The notes under the pieces were generated by a model. It was given only the letters and a program-made list of their open reading frames with translations, was not told the DNA's origin and made no database searches. Positions 46,371 through 54,536 of a DNA stretch of 64,000 nucleotides are shown piece by piece (position 1 is the first letter of the stretch; each line of letters begins with the position of its first letter). Source of the DNA: Alteromonas sp. LOR (GTDB taxonomy: Bacteria; Pseudomonadota; Gammaproteobacteria; Enterobacterales; Alteromonadaceae); NCBI RefSeq assembly GCF_000753865.1, contig NZ_JQFW01000057.1:248628-312627 (forward strand). Reading direction: 5' to 3'. Both the position numbers and the translations under genes were made by a program.

Positions 46371-48554
46371 ATGAATAAACACATTATCGCTGTGGCAGTT
46401 TTATCCGCAGTGTCACACCTCTCTTTAGCCCATGCATCAGAAGCCCAAACAGAAGGGGAGCAAGCAGAGCGTTCAAAAGCGGGGCTTGCGCAATCAGAAG
46501 ACTCTGTTACCGAGCCTTCTTCTTTTGTTGAAAAAGTAGAGGTTGTGGGAAAACGAAGCCCCTTTGGCGCTACAAAAACACAGACCCCTATTGTTGAACT
46601 TGCTCGCACTATCTCCATAGAAACAGCCCTGGATCTTAAGCAAAAGGGCGTGCTCAATTTGGCACAAAGTGCCACCTATATGGCAGGTGTTACTGGTGAA
46701 TCTTATGGCTTTGCTACCCGCGTAGATTCAGTTTCTTCTCGTGGTTTGTCTATTCCTCGCTATCGCGACTCTATTCAAGAGCTCTTTGGCAATTACAATT
46801 CTACTCGCGCAGAAATTTATACAATGGAGCAGGTGGAATTGCTAAAAGGGCCTGCGTCAGTGCTATACGGACAAGGTTCGCCAGGAGGAATAATCAATTA
46901 TGTATCTAAAACACCTCAGGCAGGCAAAGACAGCGAAGTGGTGCTTAGCTATGGCTCATTTAATCGCGCTCAAGTTTCTGCAGATATAAACGGTGCACTG
47001 TCTGAAGACGGTAAGTGGCTAGGTCGTGTCGTGGGTATATACCGAAATTCTGACTCCCAGGTAGATTATGTTACCGACGACACTCAAGTGCTTATGCCTT
47101 CTATTTCATATTTACCCAATGAAGACACAACGCTAACGTTAATGGGTCTTTTTCAAGACACCGACAGTGATACAGGTGCCCAATTCATTCCTGTTGAAGG
47201 TACCTTGTTGCTTCTAGCCGATGGAAGCTATTTGCCAGACCAAGATGTGTATGCAGGTGAGCCCGGCTTCAATAAATTTGATACTACTTCAAATCAGGTC
47301 ACTTTGTTGGGCGAGCATATAATCGATGACAGTACGTCGGTATCGTTTACGGCATTGTGGCGTGAGGGGACTGCTGATTACCATCAAGCTTGGCCAACCT
47401 TTACTGGTACAAGCCGTTACGTAAATCAATTTGCCAATGCGGATATTGCGCCTACAGAGACCTTTGTACCACGGACATTTTATCAAGCTGACAATACCTT
47501 CGACCAACATGCCGTGGATGTCAGAGTCAGCAAATGGTTCACAACGGGAAGCGTTGAACATGAACTACTTATTGGCGGGCAATATCAACATGTAGACACC
47601 GATGCCAACAGTGCTTATTTTTTCGGGGGCGGTGCATTGCAAGGCGACTTTACTTATATGCTCGACCTCGCAAACCCGGTTTATACAGGGGCGCCAGAAC
47701 AGTCAGTATTTGACGCAATCTACAACGATGCGCCATCTCAAGAGGTGGGCGATATTGGTGTGTATCTATCAGATCACATCTCTTATGATAATTGGCGTTT
47801 TACCTTAGGTTTACGCCACGATCGCGTAAACAACGACAACGGGACAACCGAGCAAGATGATTCAAAAACCTCATTTGCTGCCGGTGCGTTATATCGCTTC
47901 GAAAATGGTTTTTCACCTTATGTAAGCTTTGCTGAATCGTTTGAAACTGCAGTGGGCCTTGATGTAAACAATAATCAACTTGAGCCAGAGGAAGGGCGTC
48001 AGTATGAAGCGGGTATTAAGTATGAGTTATCGTCTATTCCCGGTTATGTGACGCTAGCTTATTACGATATTGAAGTATCAAACTTACCCAACCCCAACAA
48101 CTTACCGGCTGAGTTTGGTCAGCAGCAAGGCGTGGCGGAGATAAGCGGTGTGGAAGTTGAGGGTGAACTCACCTTTGACAATATTAGCGTTCAATTTGCT
48201 GCCTCTTCAATGGATACAGAAGACCCCAATGGCTATGCATTTGCAGCACAGCCAGATAAGAATGGCTCTTTGTGGATTAACTATGCACCAGAATTTACAG
48301 CGGGATTGCGCATGGGCGCTGGGGTTAGGTATGTAGGCGAAACCGTGTCAGAAAACGCAAGTTTACGCTACGAAACGCCTAGCTATACGCTAGTTGATGC
48401 CATGCTAGCTTATCAGCTTAATAGAGACCTAGATTTACAGCTTAATATCAGAAATTTAGCTGATAAAGAATACCTAACGTCATGTCTCACCCGGGGCGAT
48501 TGTTTTCCTGGCGTCAGACGCACCATTAATGCCTCTATTACCTATTCGTTTTAG
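46371..48554 (+). CDS. TonB-dependent siderophore receptor
   Basis: 727 residues. Signal peptide (AVLSAVSHLSLAHA), plug with VSSRGLSIPRYRDSIQELFG, MEQVELLKGPASVLYGQGSPGG and IINYVSKTPQ, then the barrel ending in a C-terminal Phe (ASITYSF). LLKGPASVLYGxGxPGGxIN is the hallmark of ferric siderophore receptors of the FhuA/FpvA group. First gene of a three-gene iron operon with 8-9 bp gaps, under a candidate Fur box. The particular siderophore is not predictable. Confidence 0.95.
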   Translation: MNKHIIAVAVLSAVSHLSLAHASEAQTEGEQAERSKAGLAQSEDSVTEPSSFVEKVEVVGKRSPFGATKTQTPIVELARTISIETALDLKQKGVLNLAQSATYMAGVTGESYGFATRVDSVSSRGLSIPRYRDSIQELFGNYNSTRAEIYTMEQVELLKGPASVLYGQGSPGGIINYVSKTPQAGKDSEVVLSYGSFNRAQVSADINGALSEDGKWLGRVVGIYRNSDSQVDYVTDDTQVLMPSISYLPNEDTTLTLMGLFQDTDSDTGAQFIPVEGTLLLLADGSYLPDQDVYAGEPGFNKFDTTSNQVTLLGEHIIDDSTSVSFTALWREGTADYHQAWPTFTGTSRYVNQFANADIAPTETFVPRTFYQADNTFDQHAVDVRVSKWFTTGSVEHELLIGGQYQHVDTDANSAYFFGGGALQGDFTYMLDLANPVYTGAPEQSVFDAIYNDAPSQEVGDIGVYLSDHISYDNWRFTLGLRHDRVNNDNGTTEQDDSKTSFAAGALYRFENGFSPYVSFAESFETAVGLDVNNNQLEPEEGRQYEAGIKYELSSIPGYVTLAYYDIEVSNLPNPNNLPAEFGQQQGVAEISGVEVEGELTFDNISVQFAASSMDTEDPNGYAFAAQPDKNGSLWINYAPEFTAGLRMGAGVRYVGETVSENASLRYETPSYTLVDAMLAYQLNRDLDLQLNIRNLADKEYLTSCLTRGDCFPGVRRTINASITYSF

Positions 48555-48562
48555 GAGCTAGC

Positions 48563-49099
48563 ATGTTGACGTTTGTAGCTGGAACGCTTTCCATTGCAAC
48601 TGTAGCAACCTTATTTAAAAGCTGGCGCTCTCAAGCGTCAGCTTTTCTTATCATTGGGCTGTTACTGTTGGTACTTTCTTGTGTCTGCTGGTCGTATGCA
48701 CAGGGCTGGGAGTTCGGTGTGCTTTACGCTTTATTAGCGCCCGGGCTGTTGGCTTGGTTATTTATTATGGCTAGTCAACGAATACTACCCGCACCTAAAA
48801 ATACGCCATCACCAAAATCTCTCGACCTATCGCGTAGTACGTTGCTAATTAATGGCGCACACTTTATCAGCGTATTGTTCGTGCTGCTTGTCACCAGCGT
48901 GCTTATAAGTCTCGGTTTTTCTGCCTCAATGCCTTTTTCTACGGCGGGGCAGTTAGCCTTATCAGTCATTCTTCTTCCGCTGGTATGGGGGCTTTGTGCT
49001 TACCATTACCTAGCGTCGTCAAAGAAAAGACAGCCACTTATTACCTATGTAGTACTTGCGCTACTTGGTTTACTGGTTGTGCGCATAGCGCCTATTTGA
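48563..49099 (+). CDS. Membrane protein of the siderophore operon
   Basis: 178 residues, mostly hydrophobic, with about five or six membrane helices (for example ASAFLIIGLLLLVLSCVCW, FISVLFVLLVTSVLISLGF, YVVLALLGLLVVRIA). No family recognised with confidence. Similar small membrane proteins often sit between a siderophore receptor and a PepSY reductase, so a role in iron release or transport across the inner membrane is inferred from context. AGGAG precedes the ATG; 8 bp after the receptor, 9 bp before the PepSY gene. Confidence 0.8.
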   Translation: MLTFVAGTLSIATVATLFKSWRSQASAFLIIGLLLLVLSCVCWSYAQGWEFGVLYALLAPGLLAWLFIMASQRILPAPKNTPSPKSLDLSRSTLLINGAHFISVLFVLLVTSVLISLGFSASMPFSTAGQLALSVILLPLVWGLCAYHYLASSKKRQPLITYVVLALLGLLVVRIAPI

Positions 49100-49108
49100 A
49101 GCTAAATT

Positions 49109-50518
49109 ATGAATAAAATTACTAAACAAAAAGCATTACATGCACACAGCTGGGTAGGGGTATTTCTTAGCGTTTTATTATACCTGGTGTGTCTGTCTGG
49201 CACTGTTGCCGTATTTCACTTGGAATTTGAGCGTTGGGAACAGCCTCATATAGAAGAAATGCCATCGGTTACGCCTGACGCTGTAAATAAAGCCATGAAC
49301 CGCTTTTTAGACAAGCATCCAGAAGACACTAAGCATTTATACGCAGTCTTCCCCACATCTGATATTCCTCGACTTGTTGTTGAAAACGACAACGAAAGCT
49401 ACTTTGCGACTCAAAAAGGCGAGTTGATTGAGAAAGAAAGTGTGTCGTTTACCGAGATGCTGGTGGATTTACACCTGTACCTACACCTACCAAAAAGTTG
49501 GGGAATGATTTTGGTGAGTGCGTTAGGTGCATTAATCTGTACATTGGTTATTACCGGAATTATTGCTCATAAACGAATCGCCAAAGATGCATTCGCGCTG
49601 CGCAAAGGGGGTAATCGACAGCAGCACAAAATTGACCTTCACAATCGCTTTGGCTTATGGGCATCGCCGTTTCATCTCATTATAGGGGTAACAGGCACGT
49701 ATTTCGGTATGGCCGGTATCATTTTAGTAACAGTGGCTCAATTGAATTACAACGGTGATAGAGACGCAGTTGTAGAACAAGTTTTTACGCCCGACCCTGT
49801 AATAGCGCCCCAATCAGGTAAAGCAGATATAGCGAAGGCCTTCTCTCAAATGGATGTTCTCGCACCAGAAAAGTCGCCCATTTTTCTCACCGTGCATGAA
49901 GTGGGAACGCCGCAACAATTTATTGAAATATACGCCAAAGCGCCTCAAAAAATGATTTACGCAGAGGGCTACCGATTTGACTCGAATGGCGATTTTATTG
50001 GTGTTGCGGGTTATGAAAATGGCGAGTGGGGCAAGCAAGTTATTTGGTCTATGTATCGATTACACTTTGGTGATTTTGCAGGGCTAACGAGCAAGTGGCT
50101 GTATTTTGTGTTTGGCGTAATGTTAACTATTCTCTGTGTGTCAGGTATGGAGATTTGGCTATCGAAAAAAGCCTATCCGGTATTACCCACACGATTGTGG
50201 CACAGTGCTATCTGGGGCAGTATTAGTGCACTGTCGTTTACCGCAGTGGTTGATATGTATTACGAAGGGTCGTTAACAGCGGTTTTTTGGTGCTTTATTT
50301 TACTTAATACCCTTGCTGCAGCCGCGAGCGCGCGGTTCACTAAGTCAGTATGGCTGCTAATCTCAGCGCTAAGCGTGCTTTGCTTGTTGGTTGCTTATGG
50401 GGTTACTCACGGAAAAGCCAGTTTCACTGTGTCCTCCCTTCAGCTAAATATACCGTTGACGGGGTATGTAGTGTGGGCGTTTTATCGCTCTTTTCGGTTA
50501 CGACATGTGCAAGCGTGA
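49109..50518 (+). CDS. PepSY-associated membrane protein (probable ferric-siderophore reductase)
   Basis: 469 residues of the PepSY_TM family. It opens with KALHAHSWVGVFLSVLLYLVCLSGTVAVF, has HKIDLHNRFGLWASPFHLIIGVTGTYFGM in the middle, LYRLHFGDFAGLTSKWLYFVFGVML, and two or three further helices at the end. The histidines in the helices (AHSW, DLHNRFG, SPFHL, YRLHFGD) fit haem or metal ligands. Proteins of this family next to siderophore receptors act as inner-membrane reductases of ferric siderophores. Last gene of the Fur-type operon. Confidence 0.9.
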   Translation: MNKITKQKALHAHSWVGVFLSVLLYLVCLSGTVAVFHLEFERWEQPHIEEMPSVTPDAVNKAMNRFLDKHPEDTKHLYAVFPTSDIPRLVVENDNESYFATQKGELIEKESVSFTEMLVDLHLYLHLPKSWGMILVSALGALICTLVITGIIAHKRIAKDAFALRKGGNRQQHKIDLHNRFGLWASPFHLIIGVTGTYFGMAGIILVTVAQLNYNGDRDAVVEQVFTPDPVIAPQSGKADIAKAFSQMDVLAPEKSPIFLTVHEVGTPQQFIEIYAKAPQKMIYAEGYRFDSNGDFIGVAGYENGEWGKQVIWSMYRLHFGDFAGLTSKWLYFVFGVMLTILCVSGMEIWLSKKAYPVLPTRLWHSAIWGSISALSFTAVVDMYYEGSLTAVFWCFILLNTLAAAASARFTKSVWLLISALSVLCLLVAYGVTHGKASFTVSSLQLNIPLTGYVVWAFYRSFRLRHVQA

Positions 50519-50585
50519 ACCATAGCAATGAGTAGGGCTGATGATGGAGCAGTGCCTCAGCTTAAAAAATAACGGTAGAAACAAA

Positions 50586-50613
50586 AAAACAGTGCGTTAA
50601 GCACTGTTTTTTT
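50586..50613. terminator. Bidirectional terminator between the PepSY and efpL genes
   Basis: AAAACAGTGC-GTTAA-GCACTGTTTT plus T-run. Confidence 0.9.
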
Positions 50614-50658
50614 CACAATCAGTAAACCCACATTCCTTGCACCGTGGTTTATAAACAC

Positions 50659-51225
50659 CTAGGCACGGCTTTGGAACTTGCGTTCTTCAGTGTTTACTTT
50701 TATCCATTCACCAGTACTGATGTATTCAGGAACTTGCACCACAAGGCCAGTAGATAAAGTAGCTGGCTTGGTACGCGAGGTTGCTGAAGCGCCTTTGATT
50801 GACGGGTCAGTTTCAACCACTTCTAGCTCTACGCTCATCGGCAAGTCGAGGGCAACAGGCACATCACTCACAATTAACACCTGAATAGACTCAGTCTTTT
50901 CATTAATGAACAAGGCTTCATCAGCAATACTTTCTTTGTTTAGGTGATAAGGTGTGTAGTCTTCGTTATCTAGAAAAACAAATTCGTCGCCGTCCATGTA
51001 TGAAAACATCACCGGGCGGCGCACTAAATCAGCCATTTCTAACATGTCTGAGTCTTTAAATGTTTCGTCGAATTTAGCGCCGCTAACGACATCGTACATA
51101 CGCATACGATATATGCTTCCGCCAGCGCGGCCCTGAGGTACTGAACGATCAATATCTCTTACAATACACGTTTTTCCACCGTAAACGATGGTGTGATTTT
51201 TTTTGATTTCACTTGCCTTTGGCAT
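50659..51225 (-). CDS. efpL: Elongation factor P-like protein EfpL (YeiP)
   Basis: 188 residues of the EF-P paralogue YeiP/EfpL, which relieves ribosome stalling at polyproline and related motifs. Close matches to E. coli Yei[43 protein letters not shown], and [20 protein letters not shown] with [11 protein letters not shown]. The beta3-beta4 loop reads SVPQGRAGG with an Arg at the tip, as in EfpL, instead of the modified Lys of EF-P, so no lysylation is expected. Monocistronic. Confidence 0.93.
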   Translation of the reverse strand: MPKASEIKKNHTIVYGGKTCIVRDIDRSVPQGRAGGSIYRMRMYDVVSGAKFDETFKDSDMLEMADLVRRPVMFSYMDGDEFVFLDNEDYTPYHLNKESIADEALFINEKTESIQVLIVSDVPVALDLPMSVELEVVETDPSIKGASATSRTKPATLSTGLVVQVPEYISTGEWIKVNTEERKFQSRA

Positions 51226-51370
51226 GGTCTTACCCTGTTATTAATGGCTTTATCTACGCGTAGCCATGTTAAGTTTCCCTGCTATCTTCCGCTATTTTGC
51301 ACGAATGAGGAAGTGGATTGTAGCTAAAGTTGTCGCTAAAAATGATGGTTCAAAGGAATTGGGGTTCATA

Positions 51371-51403
51371 TTGTGGGCGATTTGTGGGCGATTTGTGGGC
51401 GAT
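51371..51403. repeat. Three perfect 11-bp tandem repeats
   Basis: TTGTGGGCGAT repeated three times without change, between efpL and the zinc-ribbon gene. Confidence 0.95.
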
Positions 51404-51433
51404 GCTGGTTAGGTGAGTCGCACCCATGCGGTT

Positions 51434-51619
51434 TTAATTACGCTTATTGCGTTTCCATGTGCCGCCGTAAATATAATCACTGCAATCAGATGCCTCTAGC
51501 TGGCACGTTTTACAGATAATATGCCACTCACCCTTATAACTAACGCGATACTGAACATCTGCTTCCACCTTGCAGTTGTCACATTGTCGTGGCGGCCTTT
51601 CTCTTGTCTTTTTTCCCAC
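51434..51619 (-). CDS. Small zinc-ribbon-like protein
   Basis: 61 residues, basic. Two CxxC pairs (CDNCKVEADVQYRVSYKGEW then CKTCQLEASDC) can bind one zinc, and the C-terminus reads DYIYGGTWKRNKRN. The spacing and the conserved-looking YGGTWK end speak for a real gene, but I do not recognise the family. The start is GTG at 51619, and the ribosome site (AGGAAAA) lies within the 28-bp tandem repeat upstream. Confidence 0.6.
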   Translation of the reverse strand: MGKKTRERPPRQCDNCKVEADVQYRVSYKGEWHIICKTCQLEASDCSDYIYGGTWKRNKRN

Positions 51620-51693
51620 TTACGTTTTCCTATCTACACCTTCCAACTTACGTTTTCCTATCTACACCTTCCAACTTGTACTTTCCTACTCAG
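51618..51693. repeat. 28-bp tandem repeat at the start of the zinc-ribbon gene
   Basis: Two identical copies at 51618-51645 and 51646-51673 and a diverged third to about 51693. Copy 1 overlaps the GTG start and contains its ribosome-binding site. Confidence 0.93.
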
Positions 51694-51735
51694 AAGCCCA
51701 CTAACTTAATGGTTATCTATTTACGCTGACAAGCC

Positions 51736-52365
51736 CTAGATTTTCTTTGCCATAATAACGGCGATAGCCGAGCCTTTACCTACCATGTTACCCCATAATT
51801 TCATAGCATGCGTTGGGGGAGTAGTCATTGCATTGTACGCTTCGTCTCTGTGACTTTGCTCGTCTGACTGGCACTGTCTAAATTTTTCTAAAACATCAAA
51901 GGGCGTAGTTTCAAGGTTCTCAAGCAGACAGCACTGTTCTTCGTAGTGCTCATCAACGAAATATTCAACGCAATAGATGGTATAAAAAAACCAGTTGCGC
52001 CCCAAAATTCTCGGAAGAAAACCTGTCATAAACCCCGCTACCATCCACAGTAACAGCATATAGCTGCCTCTAAACGGGGGCATGTGGTTTTCAAATATAT
52101 CGAGATGATTCTTTTCAGTGGCCAGATGCTCAGAAGCAAACGAAGACACGCCATCTTCTGTCTTTTGCTTTTCCTTTTCTTTTCGACTCTGTGCTTGCGG
52201 GCTTAACTTAGCCCAAAGGCCTGCCACTATGCTCACTAAGAAATCGGCGGTAAGGGCGCCGCGGTAAATCCAAACTGCTCCGGTCTCGCCGGCGTGACTA
52301 GCTCGTAACTCTTTGTCTACCAGACTTATCGAGTTGTCGGTCATCGCTTTGCTTATTATCGACAT
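51736..52365 (-). CDS. Coq7-like demethoxyubiquinone hydroxylase family protein
   Basis: About 209 residues. Diiron carboxylate ligands in the order of Coq7: Glu in LRASHAGETGAVWIY, the EKNHLDIFE pair, DEHYEEQ and the final DEQSHRDEAYNAM. Coq7 hydroxylates demethoxyubiquinone in ubiquinone synthesis, membrane-associated. GAGGAAAA is 7 nt before the ATG at 52365. The DUF4149 membrane-protein gene ends 12 bp upstream, so the two are cotranscribed. Whether it is the main ubiquinone hydroxylase here is open. Confidence 0.9.
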   Translation of the reverse strand: MSIISKAMTDNSISLVDKELRASHAGETGAVWIYRGALTADFLVSIVAGLWAKLSPQAQSRKEKEKQKTEDGVSSFASEHLATEKNHLDIFENHMPPFRGSYMLLLWMVAGFMTGFLPRILGRNWFFYTIYCVEYFVDEHYEEQCCLLENLETTPFDVLEKFRQCQSDEQSHRDEAYNAMTTPPTHAMKLWGNMVGKGSAIAVIMAKKI

Positions 52366-52377
52366 CACTTTTCCTCG

Positions 52378-52785
52378 TTAATAGGGAGCCAATAACCAAT
52401 AAAAAGCCACGCACAGCGCTACCAGCTGTACCGTATTAATTAACACGGTGAGGCGGTGGTATATTTGGAATTTCTTTTCCTGTTGGTTATCGGTGGCGTG
52501 ATTTGCCAGTGGCATAAGTATTTGACGGCTAATAATGAAGCCGAGTGTGACAGGCGCTATCAGCCAGGCCACTTGCCAATGGCTGCTTATAATTGCAGAA
52601 GCGGTAGCAAGTAAACTCAGTGCGCCAAAATACAAATAGTAAAAGGGAAAAAAGGTGCGAATAAAAGGCCGGGCAACTTCGCTTGGGAGTTTTATAAAAA
52701 TTAATGGCGCAAATAGAGCTTGGAAAGTCACCATGCCGCCAACGATAACTACAAGACACCCGCACAATAGAAGAAACATAAACAC
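52378..52785 (-). CDS. DUF4149/TMEM205-like membrane protein
   Basis: 135 residues with four membrane helices. The N-terminus (GGMVTFQALFAPLIFIKLPSEV, then FFPFYYLYFGALSL) follows the DUF4149/TMEM205 pattern of a first helix with G...F..AP and a FPxYY block. Function unknown. It precedes the Coq7-like gene by 12 bp in the same operon. Confidence 0.75.
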   Translation of the reverse strand: MFMFLLLCGCLVVIVGGMVTFQALFAPLIFIKLPSEVARPFIRTFFPFYYLYFGALSLLATASAIISSHWQVAWLIAPVTLGFIISRQILMPLANHATDNQQEKKFQIYHRLTVLINTVQLVALCVAFYWLLAPY

Positions 52786-53128
52786 AGCACTCGTAATAAA
52801 TGAATAGTTAATACCGCTGTGGCTACAGTAAAAGATTGATACTTAACGAATTGTAATTTTTAAGAAAGGGCGAGGCATAAAATTAGATGCATACGCTAGA
52901 CATTTAACCATTTGGTTTGCCGAAAAAGGGCAGGGTCGCTGACAAAGTGACTAGCAAAGGAAAGCGTGGGCCAGCATCATATGCCCTAGGAAACATGATT
53001 TAGTAAAGTACGACTTAGCAAAACATGATTCAGTACAGCATGACTTAATATAACTAAAATAAAGAGTCTATTTTTAAATACAGTTGGTATGTTAATTTAA
53101 TTGATATGAAACAACATGAGATTGCACC
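52786..53128. other. Intergenic region with a diverged 30-bp direct repeat
   Basis: No gene. Contains the promoter area of the DUF4149 operon (52786-52900) and two related 30-bp blocks (52990-53019, 53020-53049), both starting with AAACATGATT. Confidence 0.6.
52990..53049. repeat. Diverged tandem repeat, 30-bp unit, two copies
   Basis: Both copies share AAACATGATT, AGTA and GACTTA at equal spacing; several substitutions separate them. Confidence 0.75.
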
Positions 53129-54271
53129 GTGGGCACTGCCATTTTTCGTTTCCTTTTTCGCTTCCTTCTAATAACGTTTTTTCTTCTTTGTATCTGCGCG
53201 GCCTATTTCTCTTTTTGGCCTGTACCCATTTCACCCGCATCTTGGCAAGCGCCAAAAGATAATGGCCTGGTTGGAAGCTACAAGCAGAATGAAAAATTAA
53301 AGGCGCTTCGACATATATCAATGGCTGATGATTATGGCCCCGAGGACCTTGCAGTGAGTGCAAGCGGCGTCATCGCTGTATCGAGTCATTCTGGAAATAT
53401 TCTTAGAAAGCGCCCCAGTGATACCCAGTTTGAGGTTTGGGTTAACACAGGAGGTCGTCCTCTTGGGGTAGAGTACGATAGCGACGACAATCTATTCGTT
53501 GCTGATGCACACCTAGGCCTACTTAAAATTGATGTCGCTGGCACAGTTAGCGTATTAGTCGATAAAGTTGAGGATGGTGGCAAAGATACTGCAGTTGTTT
53601 TCGCCGACGATGTTGATATTGCCGATAATGGAATGGTCTACTTTACTGATGCGACATCCAAATTTGCTGCTCAAGATTACGGCGGAACGCTGAAGGCCAG
53701 TATGCTTGAGATAATGGAGCACAGGGGGAACGGGAGGCTTATCGAATATAACCCCGTTACTGGGGCTTCAACTGTGATAATGGATGCTCTTATTTTTGCC
53801 AATGGAGTCGCAATAAGTAACAACGGCGATAGCGTGCTTGTAAATGAAACGGGAAAATACCGTGTATTACGCTATTGGCTAAAAGGTGTTAATAGAGGCA
53901 GGGTGACTGTGTTTATGGATAACCTACCAGGGTTTCCAGATAATATTAGTACCACCAAGGAAGGGGATTACTGGCTAGGCTTTGCCGCACCGCGCAACAG
54001 CATGATTGATAAACTGTCCGCCAGCCCTTTTTTACGAAAGGCCATAATGCGCTTGCCCGCTACGCTAAGTCCACGTGCAGAGGCCCTCGGGCACGTCATA
54101 AAAGTGAGCTCAACAGGTGAGGTACTACAAAGCCTTCAATCTGCCGACGGGGGCTATGCGTTTACCACCGGTGCACTTCAAACGGCGGACGGGCTTTATA
54201 TCTCAAGTTTAACAGAGCCTTCCATAGGTTTTATCCCTAGTGCAGAACTGCCATTTAAAGTCAGTGATTAA
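53129..54271 (+). CDS. SMP-30/strictosidine synthase-like beta-propeller
   Basis: 380 residues. An N-terminal membrane anchor (FRFLFRFLLITFFLLCICAAYF) is followed by a six-bladed beta-propeller with GPEDLAVSASGVIAVSSHSG, RPLGVEYDSDDNLFVADAHLG, DGMVYFTDATS-type blade and the signature FANGVAISNNGDSVLVNETG...PGFPDNIST. This is the strictosidine synthase/APMAP group, whose bacterial members are esterase- or lactonase-like. The only in-frame start is GTG at 53129 and the ribosome site is weak. Anchored facing the periplasm. Confidence 0.88.
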   Translation: MGTAIFRFLFRFLLITFFLLCICAAYFSFWPVPISPASWQAPKDNGLVGSYKQNEKLKALRHISMADDYGPEDLAVSASGVIAVSSHSGNILRKRPSDTQFEVWVNTGGRPLGVEYDSDDNLFVADAHLGLLKIDVAGTVSVLVDKVEDGGKDTAVVFADDVDIADNGMVYFTDATSKFAAQDYGGTLKASMLEIMEHRGNGRLIEYNPVTGASTVIMDALIFANGVAISNNGDSVLVNETGKYRVLRYWLKGVNRGRVTVFMDNLPGFPDNISTTKEGDYWLGFAAPRNSMIDKLSASPFLRKAIMRLPATLSPRAEALGHVIKVSSTGEVLQSLQSADGGYAFTTGALQTADGLYISSLTEPSIGFIPSAELPFKVSD

Positions 54272-54454
54272 CTCATTTTAAACGAGCAATCTTCTAACAA
54301 TGTTTCAGTAATATTCTCGCTGTACTCTAATTTTGTCATTAGCGTTTGTTTACAAAATTTTAAAGTAGATAAATGTTAAATTGCGGATGTGTGTGGCAAT
54401 ATCAACATTGAGTTTATTTTTTGATCAGTGAACTGTGGACAGAGCAACGTCTAT

Positions 54455-54508
54455 GCAAAAAGCAAGGTTTACGCAGAGAGTAAGGTTTCCGCAAAAAGCA
54501 AGTTTTAC
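54455..54508 (+). repeat. Three 18-bp tandem repeats before the S41 protease gene
   Basis: Units at 54455-54472, 54473-54490 and 54491-54508, each close to GCAAAAAGCAAGGTTTAC. They lie in the presumed 5' leader, ending 28 bp before the chosen start. Confidence 0.85.
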
Positions 54509-54536
54509 TCCACTGGTTGCTACAAGGAATATTTGT

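Noticed and set aside
53097..53363. 88-residue ORF on the minus strand
   Set aside because: Opposite the start of the beta-propeller gene, no ribosome site or domain.
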